Assembly: GCF_014384745.1 (NCBI RefSeq)
Contig: NZ_JACRSO010000004.1
Location: 198,573-262,572 of the forward strand
DNA length: 64,000 nt
DNA from: Luoshenia tenuis
GTDB lineage: Bacteria; Bacillota; Clostridia; Christensenellales; GCA-900066905
Reading direction: 5' to 3'
Part shown: positions 24,001 through 32,912 of the stretch, piece after piece
Position numbering within the stretch: the first letter of the stretch is position 1
Layout of the letters: each line of letters begins with the position of its first letter
Position numbers and translations under genes: made by a program
Notes under the pieces: generated by a model
The model's database searches: none
Told to the model about the DNA's origin: nothing
The model's input: only the letters and a program-made list of their open reading frames with translations

Positions 24001-25032
24001 ATGGACAATATTACAACAGCTAATATTTTGTTGTATGAAACCGAAGAAGGCAAAGTCAACGTTTCGGTCTATTATGCAAACGAAACATTTTGGCTTACGC
24101 AGAAAGCCATGGCTGAATTATTTGATGTGCAAATACCAGCCATTAGTAAGCATTTAAAGAATATTTTTTTGGAGGGGGAACTCGATGAAAAAGTGGTTGT
24201 TTCCAAAATGGAAATAACCACTCAGCATGGTGCGATTGAAGGAAAAACCCAAACAAAATATGCCCAGTTCTATAACCTTGACGCAATCATCGCCGTTGGA
24301 TATCGCGTTAATTCAAAGAAGGCCACTCATTTTAGGCAATGGGCTACAAACACGCTGAAAGAATATATTATCAAAGGGTTTGTGCTGAATGACGATATGC
24401 TCAAAAACGGTCGCCCCTTTGGTCAGGATTATTTTGATGAACTCCTTGAGCGTATCAGAGAGATCAGAGCGAGCGAAAGGCGTTTTTATCAAAAGATTAC
24501 CGATATCTATAAAGAGTGTAGCTACGATTATCGAAGCGATAGCGAAATTACAAATAAATTTTTTCAAAATACTCAGAACAAATTGCTGTTTGCTATTACC
24601 GGGCAAACAGCGCCAGAATTAATATCTGAGCGAGCCGACAGTAAAAAAGAGCACATGGGGCTTACGACATGGAAAAATGCTCCCGATGGGAAGATTTTAA
24701 AAAGCGATGTAACCGTTTCCAAGAACTACCTCCAGCAACGCGAGCTCAGCGAACTAAACGCGATAGTCAATATGTATCTTGACTATGCAGAAATGCAGGC
24801 CCAGCGGAATAATCTCATGTCTATGTCGGATTGGGCCGATAGGTTAGATGCCTTTTTGAGATTTAACGAGTATGAAATATTAAACAATCTGGGTAAAGTG
24901 ACGAGAGCCGTTGCCGACGAATTGGCTATAGGCGAGTATGAGAAATTCAGAGTAATACAAGATCGCGAGTTTATTTCTGATTTTGATAAAGCTACCAAAA
25001 AGATGTTAGAATCCCGCGATAAGAAATCATAA
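24001..25032 (+). CDS. rhuM: RhuM family protein
   Basis: A 343-aa protein matching the RhuM (virulence RhuM, Fic-neighbour) family from start to end. It has the N-terminal VYYANETFWLTQKAMAELFDV segment, a winged-helix-like region, the YNLDAIIAVGYRVNSKKATHFRQWAT motif and a C-terminal helical domain. The biochemical role is not settled; the family recurs on mobile elements and in defence or toxin contexts. Its base composition is the most AT-rich in the window. AGGAGG lies 5 bases before the ATG. Confidence 0.88.
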   Translation: MDNITTANILLYETEEGKVNVSVYYANETFWLTQKAMAELFDVQIPAISKHLKNIFLEGELDEKVVVSKMEITTQHGAIEGKTQTKYAQFYNLDAIIAVGYRVNSKKATHFRQWATNTLKEYIIKGFVLNDDMLKNGRPFGQDYFDELLERIREIRASERRFYQKITDIYKECSYDYRSDSEITNKFFQNTQNKLLFAITGQTAPELISERADSKKEHMGLTTWKNAPDGKILKSDVTVSKNYLQQRELSELNAIVNMYLDYAEMQAQRNNLMSMSDWADRLDAFLRFNEYEILNNLGKVTRAVADELAIGEYEKFRVIQDREFISDFDKATKKMLESRDKKS

Positions 25033-25157
25033 ACGACGACCCGCCCCCTGCGCCAACAGGAGACGGGCCAAAGAAGCAAAACCACGTACCACCGGGCATT
25101 GCTATATCTCATTATAGCATGCCCTCCATTTACAATCAATTTCAGGAGGGATTTTTT

Positions 25158-26291
25158 ATGGCTATACGTACCAACACCGCTAAGTGGCTTGAGGGCCAAA
25201 AGCGCTGGCAGATCAATGTGCAAAAGGATGGTAAGCGGCGGACATTTACATGCTCAATCCCCGGGAGGACGGGCCAACGGATCTGTAACAAAAAGGCGGA
25301 TGACTGGCTCGAGGGGGTAACAACAGACCCTAGAATAAGGGTGGGTAAACTATATACCCGTATGGTAGATGAGCTGCGCATAACTGCCAGCGTGAGCCAC
25401 ATAGCTGCGTTTGACCCTTTCACCCGGCAATATCTGGAACCGGTGTTATGGTCTAAAAAGGTGGCGTCCTTAACTGAGCAGGACTATCAGGACGTGATCC
25501 TCTACGCCTGGGAACATCCTACAAAGGGTAAGCCCCTGTCTAAAAAATCTCTGAGAGATATCAAGGGATGCCTGTGCGCCTTTGCTAAATACGCTCGTAA
25601 AAACGGCATATCCACCCTGCGGCCCGAGTCATTGACGATTCCAAAAGATGCCGCCGAACCAAATAAGCAGGCGCTACAGCCTGCTGATCTCCGCAAGCTG
25701 TTTACCGCCACCAAAACGACGTATAGAGGCGTAGAGGTCGACGAGTGGTACATACATGCTTTTAGGTTTTCCGCGGTCACAGGTCTGCGGCCTGGGGAGC
25801 TGGCTGCGCTGCGCAGGGAAAACGTCGACCTAAAGGCAAAAACCTGCCGGGTCGAAGGATCCTTCGACGTCCGTAACAACCCCACTAAAGGCAAAAATAA
25901 AAACGCGATCCGCTCCTTTGTCCTCCCTGACGTAGCCGTAGCCGAGGTGATCGCCCAGCAAAAAATGCTCAAGCGAAACGGCGTGATCTCCCCTTATTTG
26001 TTCCCTGAACCAGACGGAGGGGCCACCCGGCATGACACCAGCTATCGGCATTGGGTACGCTTCAAAAAGCACAACGGACTATCAGATATCTCTCCCTATG
26101 AGCTGCGGCACACGTTTTTCTCAGTCAACAAAGCGCTTCCGGAAGAGTTGGTAAAACTGGTGGGCGGGCATAGCGACGCCTTTGATACTTTTGGCCACTA
26201 CGGCCATGAACTTGATGGCGAGGCGGCACAAGCAGCGAGACTGATAAACGATGCGTTTACAAAAATTTTGTCTTCTGTCGAAGAAGGGTAA
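25158..26291 (+). CDS. int: tyrosine site-specific integrase of the element
   Basis: A 377-aa recombinase: an N-terminal arm-binding domain (residues 1-60), a SAM-like core-binding domain (about 75-160) and a catalytic domain with Arg211 (TGLRPGEL), Arg317 (YELRHTF), His338 (GGHS) and the nucleophile Tyr348 (GHYGH). The usual first His of the HxxR box is Tyr314, a variant seen in related integrases. It lies beside attR, as expected for a tRNA-targeting element. GGAGGG precedes the ATG. Confidence 0.93.
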   Translation: MAIRTNTAKWLEGQKRWQINVQKDGKRRTFTCSIPGRTGQRICNKKADDWLEGVTTDPRIRVGKLYTRMVDELRITASVSHIAAFDPFTRQYLEPVLWSKKVASLTEQDYQDVILYAWEHPTKGKPLSKKSLRDIKGCLCAFAKYARKNGISTLRPESLTIPKDAAEPNKQALQPADLRKLFTATKTTYRGVEVDEWYIHAFRFSAVTGLRPGELAALRRENVDLKAKTCRVEGSFDVRNNPTKGKNKNAIRSFVLPDVAVAEVIAQQKMLKRNGVISPYLFPEPDGGATRHDTSYRHWVRFKKHNGLSDISPYELRHTFFSVNKALPEELVKLVGGHSDAFDTFGHYGHELDGEAAQAARLINDAFTKILSSVEEG

Positions 26292-26461
26292 AGGGTAAAA
26301 CAGGGGTGTGTTAGTAACCCACAAAATAACCCACTTTTTTACATACGGGCGTATTTATGGGGTTTACACTTGTTTATGTCAAGACCGTGTAACCCGCATT
26401 CTGTAAGGGTTTTAGCTACATTCTTATTTGCCGAAAATACGCCTGAAAAATGCGTGTATTA

Positions 26462-26485
26462 GTTCGAGTCCAGTAAGCACCACCA
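26462..26485 (+). other. attR core of the integrative element
   Basis: Exact 24-base copy of the tRNA-Val 3' end. It is followed at once by a terminator that probably served the tRNA gene before integration. Confidence 0.9.
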
Positions 26486-26895
26486 CGTCGGAGCAAGCTT
26501 TATATCGCTTGCTCCGATTTTTTTGTGAAAAATCGGAGCGCACTCATGCCGCTGCTCCTCCTTTTCCGCAAAAGGTCACGCTTCGCACAGGCTGCGCCCT
26601 TGCAAGCGCGGGCGCTTTGCGCCTGTTTGTTCGCTACCAACCTTTTGCGGTTTCGCTGCGGCGGGAAGGGCACGCGGCATCTTCTTTGTAACGATCTGAC
26701 ACGTCGGAGCAAAGTTCGCTTTGCTCCGGCTTTTTTTATAAAAATAAACCATCCGCCCGTTCCCTTGCTTCTCCTCATGCGCAAAAGGCCACGCTTATTG
26801 CGGCTGCTTGCTTGTAAACGCGCTCGCTACGCCTCCACCGCGCTACCACTCTTTTGCGGATATCACTGCGGCGGGAAGCATCCTTTTTTATTCTA
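26484..26895. repeat. two diverged copies of a 200-bp sequence, each opening with a terminator
   Basis: Copy 1 (26484-26699) and copy 2 (26700-26895) both begin CACGTCGGAGCAA. Both form a terminator hairpin (26489-26524 and 26705-26738, each with seven T residues). Both later contain GCAAAAGG(T/C)CACGCTT and TTTTGCGG, and end CTGCGGCGGGAAG. No gene is supported here or up to 27124. Confidence 0.7.
26489..26524 (+). terminator. original tRNA-Val terminator, displaced by integration
   Basis: CGGAGCAAGC pairs with GCTTGCTCCG and is followed by A and seven T residues. It lies 3 bases beyond attR. Confidence 0.85.
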
Positions 26896-27124
26896 AGCTG
26901 CAAATTTCCATATGATCCAAAGTAATTGCCTGGGGGCCTGCGCCCTTATCGTCACCGGTACACAGCGGCAAGCGAGTGCCCGATACCGCGATTTGTATTT
27001 ACAGGCCGCGGTATTTTTATATCCGCAAGCAGCCGGCCTATCGTAAAACGCTGTCCCCGCCCCAAAGTATAGCGCCGCCGCGCAAATTGTAGTATGATGT
27101 TGAAAGCAACGACATGGGAGGCGT

Positions 27125-27850
27125 ATGTTCCGTATGAAAATGCATAAGACCATCACCCTTTTGACCGCTTGGGTCTGCGCCCTGGCCTGCACGGCTCTGC
27201 TTGGCGGCTGCGCGGCCCCGGCGCAGCCCTCGCCCAGTGCGACCCCCGCGGCATCCACGGCGCCGGCCTCGCCCGCGCCCACCCAGGCGCCGCAGCCCAC
27301 CGCCACCGTGCAGCCCACCGCCCAGCCTACAGCTACCGCACAGGCGCAAGGGGCGCTTTTGCCCGATGCATTCCCCCTGGAGTTCACCTTTTCCAGCGGC
27401 GCCGGCGGCTGGGGCACCGTTTTGACCCTGCAGCCGGACGGCACTTTTACCGGCTCTTATCACGATTCTGAGATGGGCGACCGGGATGAGGCCCGCTACC
27501 CCAACGGCACCGTCTACGTGTGCACCTTCAGCGGCCGTTTTGAGGATATCCGGCAGGTGGATGACCACACCTATGCCCTGACGCTGGGGAAGGTCGCCAC
27601 CGAAAAACCCAAGGATGAGACCTGGATCCAGGACGGCATCCGCTATATCGCCGCCGACCCGTACGGGCTGGAAACCGGCAAGTCCTTCCTGCTCTACACG
27701 CCGGAAACGCCGCTGCAGCGGCTCTCGGAGGATTTTTTGAGCTGGTGGCCCCTGCGCTTTTCCCAGGATGGCAGCACGCCGTCCACCCTCTCCTGCTACG
27801 GGTTATACAACCGGGAGGCGAACTACGGCTTTTTCACCTACGAATCGTAA
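27125..27850 (+). CDS. secreted lipoprotein with Pro/Thr/Ala-rich linker
   Basis: A 241-aa protein with a lipobox LLGGC near residue 28, a low-complexity linker of Pro, Thr, Ala and Gln (residues about 31-75) and a C-terminal soluble domain of about 160 residues with no recognised motif. GGGAGG lies 3 bases before the first ATG; a second ATG at 27134 is equally possible. It is a monocistronic unit ending at a strong terminator. Confidence 0.75.
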   Translation: MFRMKMHKTITLLTAWVCALACTALLGGCAAPAQPSPSATPAASTAPASPAPTQAPQPTATVQPTAQPTATAQAQGALLPDAFPLEFTFSSGAGGWGTVLTLQPDGTFTGSYHDSEMGDRDEARYPNGTVYVCTFSGRFEDIRQVDDHTYALTLGKVATEKPKDETWIQDGIRYIAADPYGLETGKSFLLYTPETPLQRLSEDFLSWWPLRFSQDGSTPSTLSCYGLYNREANYGFFTYES

Positions 27851-27872
27851 AACGCCAGGACGCTGCACCGCC

Positions 27873-27904
27873 GCGCAGGCCGTTATGGCCTGCGCTCTTT
27901 TTTA
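27873..27904 (+). terminator. terminator of the lipoprotein gene
   Basis: GCGCAGGCC and GGCCTGCGC form the stem, followed by TCTTTTTT. Confidence 0.85.
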
Positions 27905-27919
27905 ACCCGCAGATACGCC

Positions 27920-27968
27920 TTGACAATCATCCGAAATCAGACTATAATGCAAAAAGTCCGATTTCGGA
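27920..27968 (+). promoter_or_regulatory. promoter and MarR-type operator of the marR-MATE operon
   Basis: Consensus TTGACA (27920-27925) and TATAAT (27943-27948) are separated by 17 bases. Two 13-base arms, TCCGAAATCAGAC (27930-27942) and GTCCGATTTCGGA (27956-27968), form an inverted repeat with one mismatch. They exactly bracket the -10 box, so bound repressor would block RNA polymerase. Confidence 0.85.
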
Positions 27969-27994
27969 TATTTTTATTTGAGGAGGATCCGTTC

Positions 27995-28438
27995 ATGCGC
28001 CATGCAAGGGCCCGCAAACGGCTAAACGAGTATAACGACCTGTTTAAGGAAAACGACGAGATCTACCGCGCAGCGGCCAAACGCCTGGGCCTGCCGGACT
28101 GCGCCTTTTGGATCCTTTACACCCTGCGGGAGAGCAGCGCCCCTTTGACCCAGAGCGAGATCTGCGCCGCCCTCTACCAGCCCAAGCAGACGGTCAACTC
28201 CGCCCTGAAGCATTTGGAGGCGGAAGGGTATTTGCAGCTAAGCAGCGGCAGCGACCGGCGCAGCAAGCAGGTGCGCCTGACCGAGCGCGGCCTGGCCCTG
28301 GCCGAGAATACCATAGACCGGGTGCTGGCCGCGGAATGCAGCGCCCTGCTGGATATGAGCGAGGAAGAGCAGGCCGCCTTTATCAGCCTGCTGCGGAAAT
28401 ATACCGAGTCGTTAAAGGCGCGGATGGACGCGCTTTAG
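27995..28438 (+). CDS. MarR family repressor
   Basis: A 147-aa winged-helix protein with the recognition region LTQSEICAALYQPKQTVNSALKHLEAEGYL and the wing GSDRRSKQVRLTERG. It precedes a MATE exporter by 45 bases in the same operon and has a strong dyad over its own promoter. The arrangement matches MepR-MepA of Staphylococcus: ligand binding should release the operator and induce the pump. GAGGAGG lies 8 bases before the ATG. Confidence 0.92.
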   Translation: MRHARARKRLNEYNDLFKENDEIYRAAAKRLGLPDCAFWILYTLRESSAPLTQSEICAALYQPKQTVNSALKHLEAEGYLQLSSGSDRRSKQVRLTERGLALAENTIDRVLAAECSALLDMSEEEQAAFISLLRKYTESLKARMDAL

Positions 28439-28483
28439 CCCCGGTCAACCGGCCGCGCGCGCGGCCTATAGGAGAGGATAAAA

Positions 28484-29812
28484 ATGAACATTCGTCTGAG
28501 CGACCATTTTACCTATAAAAAGCTGGCGCACTTCGTGCTGCCCTCCATCATCATGATGATCTTTACCTCCATCTACGGGGTGGTGGACGGGCTGTTCGTC
28601 TCCAACTTTGTGGGGAAGACCGCCTTTGCCTCTTTAAACTTCGTCACGCCCTTTATCATGATCCTGGGCGGCATGGGGTTTATGGTGGGCACCGGCGGCA
28701 GCGCCCTGGTGGCCCGGGAGCTGGGCCGCGGCAACCGGGAAAAGGCCGACCGCTACTTTACCATGATGCTGATCTTTACCGTGCTGCTGGGCCTGGTCCT
28801 CACAATGGGCGGGCTACTGTTCGTGCGCCCCATCTCGCTTATGCTGGGCGCCACCGAGGCCATGCTGGAGGATTGCGTGCTGTACGGCAGCATCGTCATC
28901 TCCTTTACCACCGCCTTTATGCTGCAAAACGTGTTCCAGAGCTTTTTGGTCGTGGCCGAGCGGCCCCGGCTGGGGCTGGTCTTTACCGTGGCCGCCGGGG
29001 TGACCAACGCCATTTTGGACGCGGTCTTTATCATCGGCTTTGGCTGGGGGCTGGCCGGCGCGGCGCTGGCTACGGGTATCGGCCAGTGCGTGGGCGGCCT
29101 GGCGCCGCTGGTCTACTTTCTTCGGCCGGGCGCCAACCTGCGCCTGCACAAGACCGGGCTTGAGGCGCGGCCCCTGCTCAAGGCCTGCGCCAACGGCTCA
29201 TCTGAGCTGATGAGCAATATCTCCTCCTCCATCGTAAGCATGCTCTACAACTTCCAGCTGCTGCGCCTGATCGGGGAGGACGGCGTTTCGGCCTATGGGG
29301 TGCTGATGTACGTGCAGTTCATCTTCATCGCCATCGCCATCGGTTACGCCATCGGCAGCGCCCCCATCGTCAGCTACCATTACGGCGCGCAGAATTACGG
29401 GGAGCTGAAAAACATGCTGCGCAAAAGCGTGACCCTGGCCGCGGGCTCGGGGGTGGTGCTCACCGCCCTGGCCCTGGCGCTGGCCGGCCCGCTGGCCCAG
29501 CTCTTTGTGGGGTATGACCCGGGGCTGTACGCCCTGACGGTGCACGCCTTCCGCCTGTTCGCCTTCTCGTTCTTGCTGGCGGGTTTCAACATCTTCGCCT
29601 CGGGCTTTTTTACCGCCTTAAACGACGGCGGCGTTTCGGCCACCATCTCCTTTTTGCGCACGCTGGTCTTTCAGGCCCTGTCGGTGCTGCTCCTGCCCTT
29701 GATCCTAGGGATCGACGGCATCTGGTGGGCCATCACGGTGGCCGAGGTCTTTGCCTGCCTGATCTCGGTGATCTTTCTTGCGGCCAAGCGCAAAAAATAC
29801 CATTATATCTGA
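28484..29812 (+). CDS. MATE family multidrug exporter (MepA-like)
   Basis: A 442-aa protein with twelve helices, opening LAHFVLPSIIMMIFTSIYGVVDGLFVSNFVG. It contains GMGFMVGTGGSALVARELG and the second-half signature YGAQNYGELKNMLRKS. This is the MepA-like branch, distinct from the two other MATE genes here. AGGAG precedes the ATG. It is co-transcribed with the MarR gene and probably protects against compounds that bind that repressor. Confidence 0.92.
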   Translation: MNIRLSDHFTYKKLAHFVLPSIIMMIFTSIYGVVDGLFVSNFVGKTAFASLNFVTPFIMILGGMGFMVGTGGSALVARELGRGNREKADRYFTMMLIFTVLLGLVLTMGGLLFVRPISLMLGATEAMLEDCVLYGSIVISFTTAFMLQNVFQSFLVVAERPRLGLVFTVAAGVTNAILDAVFIIGFGWGLAGAALATGIGQCVGGLAPLVYFLRPGANLRLHKTGLEARPLLKACANGSSELMSNISSSIVSMLYNFQLLRLIGEDGVSAYGVLMYVQFIFIAIAIGYAIGSAPIVSYHYGAQNYGELKNMLRKSVTLAAGSGVVLTALALALAGPLAQLFVGYDPGLYALTVHAFRLFAFSFLLAGFNIFASGFFTALNDGGVSATISFLRTLVFQALSVLLLPLILGIDGIWWAITVAEVFACLISVIFLAAKRKKYHYI

Positions 29813-29819
29813 TCCTCCG

Positions 29820-29846
29820 CGCCCCGGTAGCTGCCGGGGCGTTTTC
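29820..29846 (+). terminator. terminator of the marR-MATE operon
   Basis: CGCCCCGG pairs with CCGGGGCG and is followed by TTTT. Confidence 0.75.
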
Positions 29847-30028
29847 CAATTTCTGGCGGCGGCGCGGGGCGCTTTCCTGCCCCCCAACGCCCCGCGCCGT
29901 GGTATAATAAATTTTAAGCAGCCCTTGCCCGGGGACTGCGTCCGCCTGCCCGCTTGGGTAGGATGATATCATTTAGTAATGCGCGCGGCCCCAGGCCGCG
30001 CCCCATCTTGGAAAGGAGCGCCCCGTCC

Positions 30029-30559
30029 ATGACCGATCACACCCAGCTTTCCATGGCCCATGAGGACCGCCGCATCACCGATCCGGCCCTGATCCGCGCG
30101 ATCCTGGATTCCACCTATGTCTGCACCCTCTGCCTGCACGATGGGCCCTATCCCTATCCCGTGCCCATGAACTTTGGCTACACCTGGGATGAGCAGCTGA
30201 CCTTGTACCTGCACATGGCCGCCAAGGGCCACCGGCTGGAGCTGATCCGCCAGGACCCGCGGGTGGCCTGCAATATCTACAGCTTTTTGGACCGGCGCGG
30301 CCATAAAAGCTACCGGGGCGAGACCCACGATTACCGCAGCGTTACGGTGTTTGGCCGCGCGCAGGTGATCCCCAGGGCGGACGAGGCCGCCTCCCTGGCC
30401 GGGATGAACGTGATGGTCCGCCACTCCGGCCGTCCGGCGCTCCGGAAAATGCCCGCCACCGATAACCTTTTGATCTTGAAGGTCACCCCTGAGATCATCA
30501 CCGCCAAGGCCCAGTACCCCCTGACCCCGCAGGAGGCGCAGATGCCTGCGCTGGACTAA
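30029..30559 (+). CDS. FMN-binding split-barrel protein (pyridoxamine 5'-phosphate oxidase-like)
   Basis: A 176-aa protein of the group often called NimA-related or 5-nitroimidazole-resistance-like. It has the flavin-binding segment YPYPVPMNFGY, followed by LYLHMAAKGHRLELIRQDPRVACN and SVTVFGRAQVI. Such proteins bind FMN or heme and reduce small aromatic substrates. AAAGGAG lies 10 bases before the ATG. An AraC gene follows by 21 bases on the same strand. Confidence 0.85.
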   Translation: MTDHTQLSMAHEDRRITDPALIRAILDSTYVCTLCLHDGPYPYPVPMNFGYTWDEQLTLYLHMAAKGHRLELIRQDPRVACNIYSFLDRRGHKSYRGETHDYRSVTVFGRAQVIPRADEAASLAGMNVMVRHSGRPALRKMPATDNLLILKVTPEIITAKAQYPLTPQEAQMPALD

Positions 30560-30580
30560 CGCCCCGCACGAGGTAATAAA

Positions 30581-31408
30581 ATGACGCTCACCTTCCACAC
30601 CCGGTTTACGCCCCTGACGGCCACCCCCTTTTCCCGGGCGGATCGCTGTATTGAAGCGGCCCCCTGCCCGGCGCTGCGGCCGCTGGTGCGCTGTTTTTGG
30701 GGCCATAGCGCCGCCCAGGGGGCGGGCGGGCGCCAGCTGGTCATCCCCGACGCCTGCGTGGACATCATCTTTACCTTAAAAAATGGCCGCGTGCGCACCC
30801 GCTTTTGCGCGCTGGATCAGCAGCCCTTCTGGTCGGATCTGTCCGCGCAGGCGCCCGACCTGTTTGCGGTGCGCTTTTATTTTTGGGCGCTGCCCTTTTT
30901 ATGCCCCGGCGGCCTCCCCGCCCTGGAGGAGACCCTGCTCCCCGCTCTTTCCCGCCTGGCGCAGGAGGGCGAGTTTGCCGCGCTGGACTTTGCCGGCCGC
31001 AAGGCCCTGCTGGAAGGGTGGCTGCTGGGGCGGCTCTCCCGCGCCGGCGCGCCGGACGCGCTGCTGGACAGCATCGATTATCTCCTTTCCCATGGCGGCG
31101 ACGCCCGGGTCTGCGCCCTGTCCGGGCACACCGGCTACAGCGCCCGCACGCTGGAGCGGCTGTTCGCCCGGCATCTGGGGGCCTCGCCCAAGCAGACCGC
31201 CGCGCTGATCCGCTACCAGACCCTGTGGAGCCGGGCCGTGACCCAGCCCCGCTTCGACGTGCAGGATCAGGTGCTCGCCCTGGGCTTTTGCGACCAGGCC
31301 CATCTGCTCCACTTTTTCCGCCGCCACCACGGCATGCCCCTGGGCGAGGCGGTGCGCCTGGCCCGCGGCCTGTCGGCTTTTTACAATACCGGCGGCGGCC
31401 CTCTGTGA
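30581..31408 (+). CDS. AraC family transcriptional regulator
   Basis: A 275-aa protein. The N-terminal half resembles the DUF6597-type sensor (CPALRPLVRCFWGH, then VIPDACVDIIFTL). The C-terminal 100 residues are an AraC domain (GYSARTLERLFARHLGASPKQTAALIRYQ, then GFCDQAHLLHFFRRHHG). It sits between an FMN protein and a toroid-fold protein and may control them. ACGAGG lies upstream of the ATG. Confidence 0.88.
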   Translation: MTLTFHTRFTPLTATPFSRADRCIEAAPCPALRPLVRCFWGHSAAQGAGGRQLVIPDACVDIIFTLKNGRVRTRFCALDQQPFWSDLSAQAPDLFAVRFYFWALPFLCPGGLPALEETLLPALSRLAQEGEFAALDFAGRKALLEGWLLGRLSRAGAPDALLDSIDYLLSHGGDARVCALSGHTGYSARTLERLFARHLGASPKQTAALIRYQTLWSRAVTQPRFDVQDQVLALGFCDQAHLLHFFRRHHGMPLGEAVRLARGLSAFYNTGGGPL

Positions 31409-31447
31409 TAGGGTTAGGAGACAATCATCATCCAAGGGGGTTATAAA

Positions 31448-32389
31448 ATGGATCATCAACTGTTTTACGAGGTACGCGCCTGGATGCACCGCAACGCCCG
31501 GCCGCTGGAGCTGGCGCTGTGGCGCTGCCGCTTTGAGGGCGGCGGCGCGCAGGCGGTCGTGGCCGCGCTGGCCTACTACCAAAACGAGGACGGGGGCTTT
31601 GGCCACGCGCTGGAGCCGGACTGCTGGAACCCGCAATCCTCGCCCTATCAGACGCTGTGCGCCCTCAACATCCTGCGCGAGATCGGCTTTGCCGACAAGG
31701 TGCATCCGCTGTTTCAGGGCATCCTGCGCTATTTGGAAAGCGGCGCGGATACCGCCGATTACGGCTGGCGCTTTTCCATCCCCAGCAACGATGCCTGCCC
31801 CCGCGCGCCCTGGTGGAGCTATGACGAGCAGGCCAACCGCGTCGAGAGCATCGGCCTTACCGCGGCGCTTTGCGCCTTTGTGCTGACCGAGATGGACCCG
31901 CGCTCCCCCATCTACCCCAGGGCCAAGGCCTGGGCCCTGGCGCTTGCCGCCCTGCTGGAGCAGGATGGGGCGCTGGGCGAGATGGGCTTAGGCGGGCTGG
32001 CCGCCCTGCTGCCCGCGCTGGAGCAGACCGGCCAGCCGCTGCCTTTCGCTGCGCTTTACCAAAGGCTGGGCCAGCGCGCCAACGCCGCCATCGCCCGGGA
32101 TCCGGCGCAATGGTCGCAATATCTGCCCCGGCCCTCCCGCTTTATTCAAAGCCCGGCCAGCCCGCTCTATCCCGAAAATGCCGAGGTCATGGCGCTGGAG
32201 CTGCAATACCTCCTGGATACCCGCGCCGAGGGTGGGGTATGGCCCATCTCCTGGAGCTGGTTTGGGCTGATGGACCGCTACGCTGCGGAATTTGCCATTA
32301 GCGAAAACTGGTGGAAGGCCCGCCAGGCCATTGATACCGTGGCGCTGCTAAGCGCCTTTGGCAGGATCGACCTGCCCCCGGCCCTTTAG
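31448..32389 (+). CDS. alpha/alpha-toroid protein related to prenyltransferase/terpene-cyclase folds
   Basis: A 313-aa protein with helical-repeat hallmarks: YYQNEDGGFGHALEPDCW near residue 45, SPYQTLCALNILREIG, and a late EGGVWPISWSWFGL. These Gly/Trp-rich QW-like repeats mark the six-barrel toroid of terpenoid cyclases and protein prenyltransferases. The catalytic DxDD motif is not seen, so the activity is unknown. AAGGGGG precedes the ATG. Confidence 0.75.
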   Translation: MDHQLFYEVRAWMHRNARPLELALWRCRFEGGGAQAVVAALAYYQNEDGGFGHALEPDCWNPQSSPYQTLCALNILREIGFADKVHPLFQGILRYLESGADTADYGWRFSIPSNDACPRAPWWSYDEQANRVESIGLTAALCAFVLTEMDPRSPIYPRAKAWALALAALLEQDGALGEMGLGGLAALLPALEQTGQPLPFAALYQRLGQRANAAIARDPAQWSQYLPRPSRFIQSPASPLYPENAEVMALELQYLLDTRAEGGVWPISWSWFGLMDRYAAEFAISENWWKARQAIDTVALLSAFGRIDLPPAL

Positions 32390-32518
32390 ATTCCGCCGCC
32401 GGCATGATCGTGCTGCGCCCCGCGCCTGGCCTTAAGCGCGGGGCGCAGCTTTTGGCGCGAAAAAAGCCGAAGGCCACCCGGCAGGGCGGCGCTCACTCCG
32501 TACCCCACTGGCAGCAGG

Positions 32519-32912
32519 CGTGGTGGGGACGGAGGTTTTTCACACTCTCCGATGCTCATACGCCAATCTTGCCTCCCTCTGACGAGGGAGGTGGCGCACC
32601 TTTGGGTGCGCCGGAGGGAGAGAGGCCGCCGAACAAAAACCCATGCTTTTCTACCTGCCAGCAGCATACAATCCCGTCATTTCGAAGCGCAGGCGAGGAA
32701 TCTCTTGGCACCCCGTCGGCACCGCCTGCACCGCGCCGCATGGGGGCCGAGCGCCCCGCGGGACAATGGGCCTTGCCAGCCGCGCCCCTTGCCTCCCTCT
32801 GATGAGGGAGGCAAGGGGGGGGTAAATCGAAGGGCATAGCGTAAGCGAAATGGTTGGAGAATTAATTGGTTCATTAGCATCGGAGGGTTTAAAAAACCTC
32901 CGTCCCCACCAC
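32519..32912. repeat. composite element with 38-bp inverted ends
   Basis: The left end (32519-32558, starting GTGGTGGGGACGGAGG) is the near-exact inverse of the right end (32872-32912, ending CCTCCGTCCCCACCAC). Inside lie a two-hairpin element (32572-32620), a TGTCATTTCGAAG repeat (32675-32704) and a lone CCTCCCTC hairpin near 32792. It has no coding capacity, like a MITE. A right-end copy recurs near 53680-53702. Confidence 0.7.
32572..32620. repeat. two-hairpin palindromic element, variant second stem
   Basis: The first hairpin is CCTCCCTC with GAGGGAGG. The second stem is GCGCACC with GGTGCGC instead of AGGC with GCCT, and CGGAGGGAG closes it. Confidence 0.85.

Larger units (their letters stand above)
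21804..26485 (+). mobile_element. 4.7 kb integrative element in tRNA-Val
   Basis: The block between two 24-bp direct repeats is AT-richer than the flanks. It carries divergent XRE regulators, an ImmA-like peptidase, a 55-aa protein, RhuM and a terminal tyrosine integrase next to attR. There are no structural, packaging, replication or conjugation genes, so it is a satellite, a decayed prophage or a compact cargo element. A terminator (21836-21870) replaces the tRNA terminator that was pushed to 26489. Confidence 0.88.
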
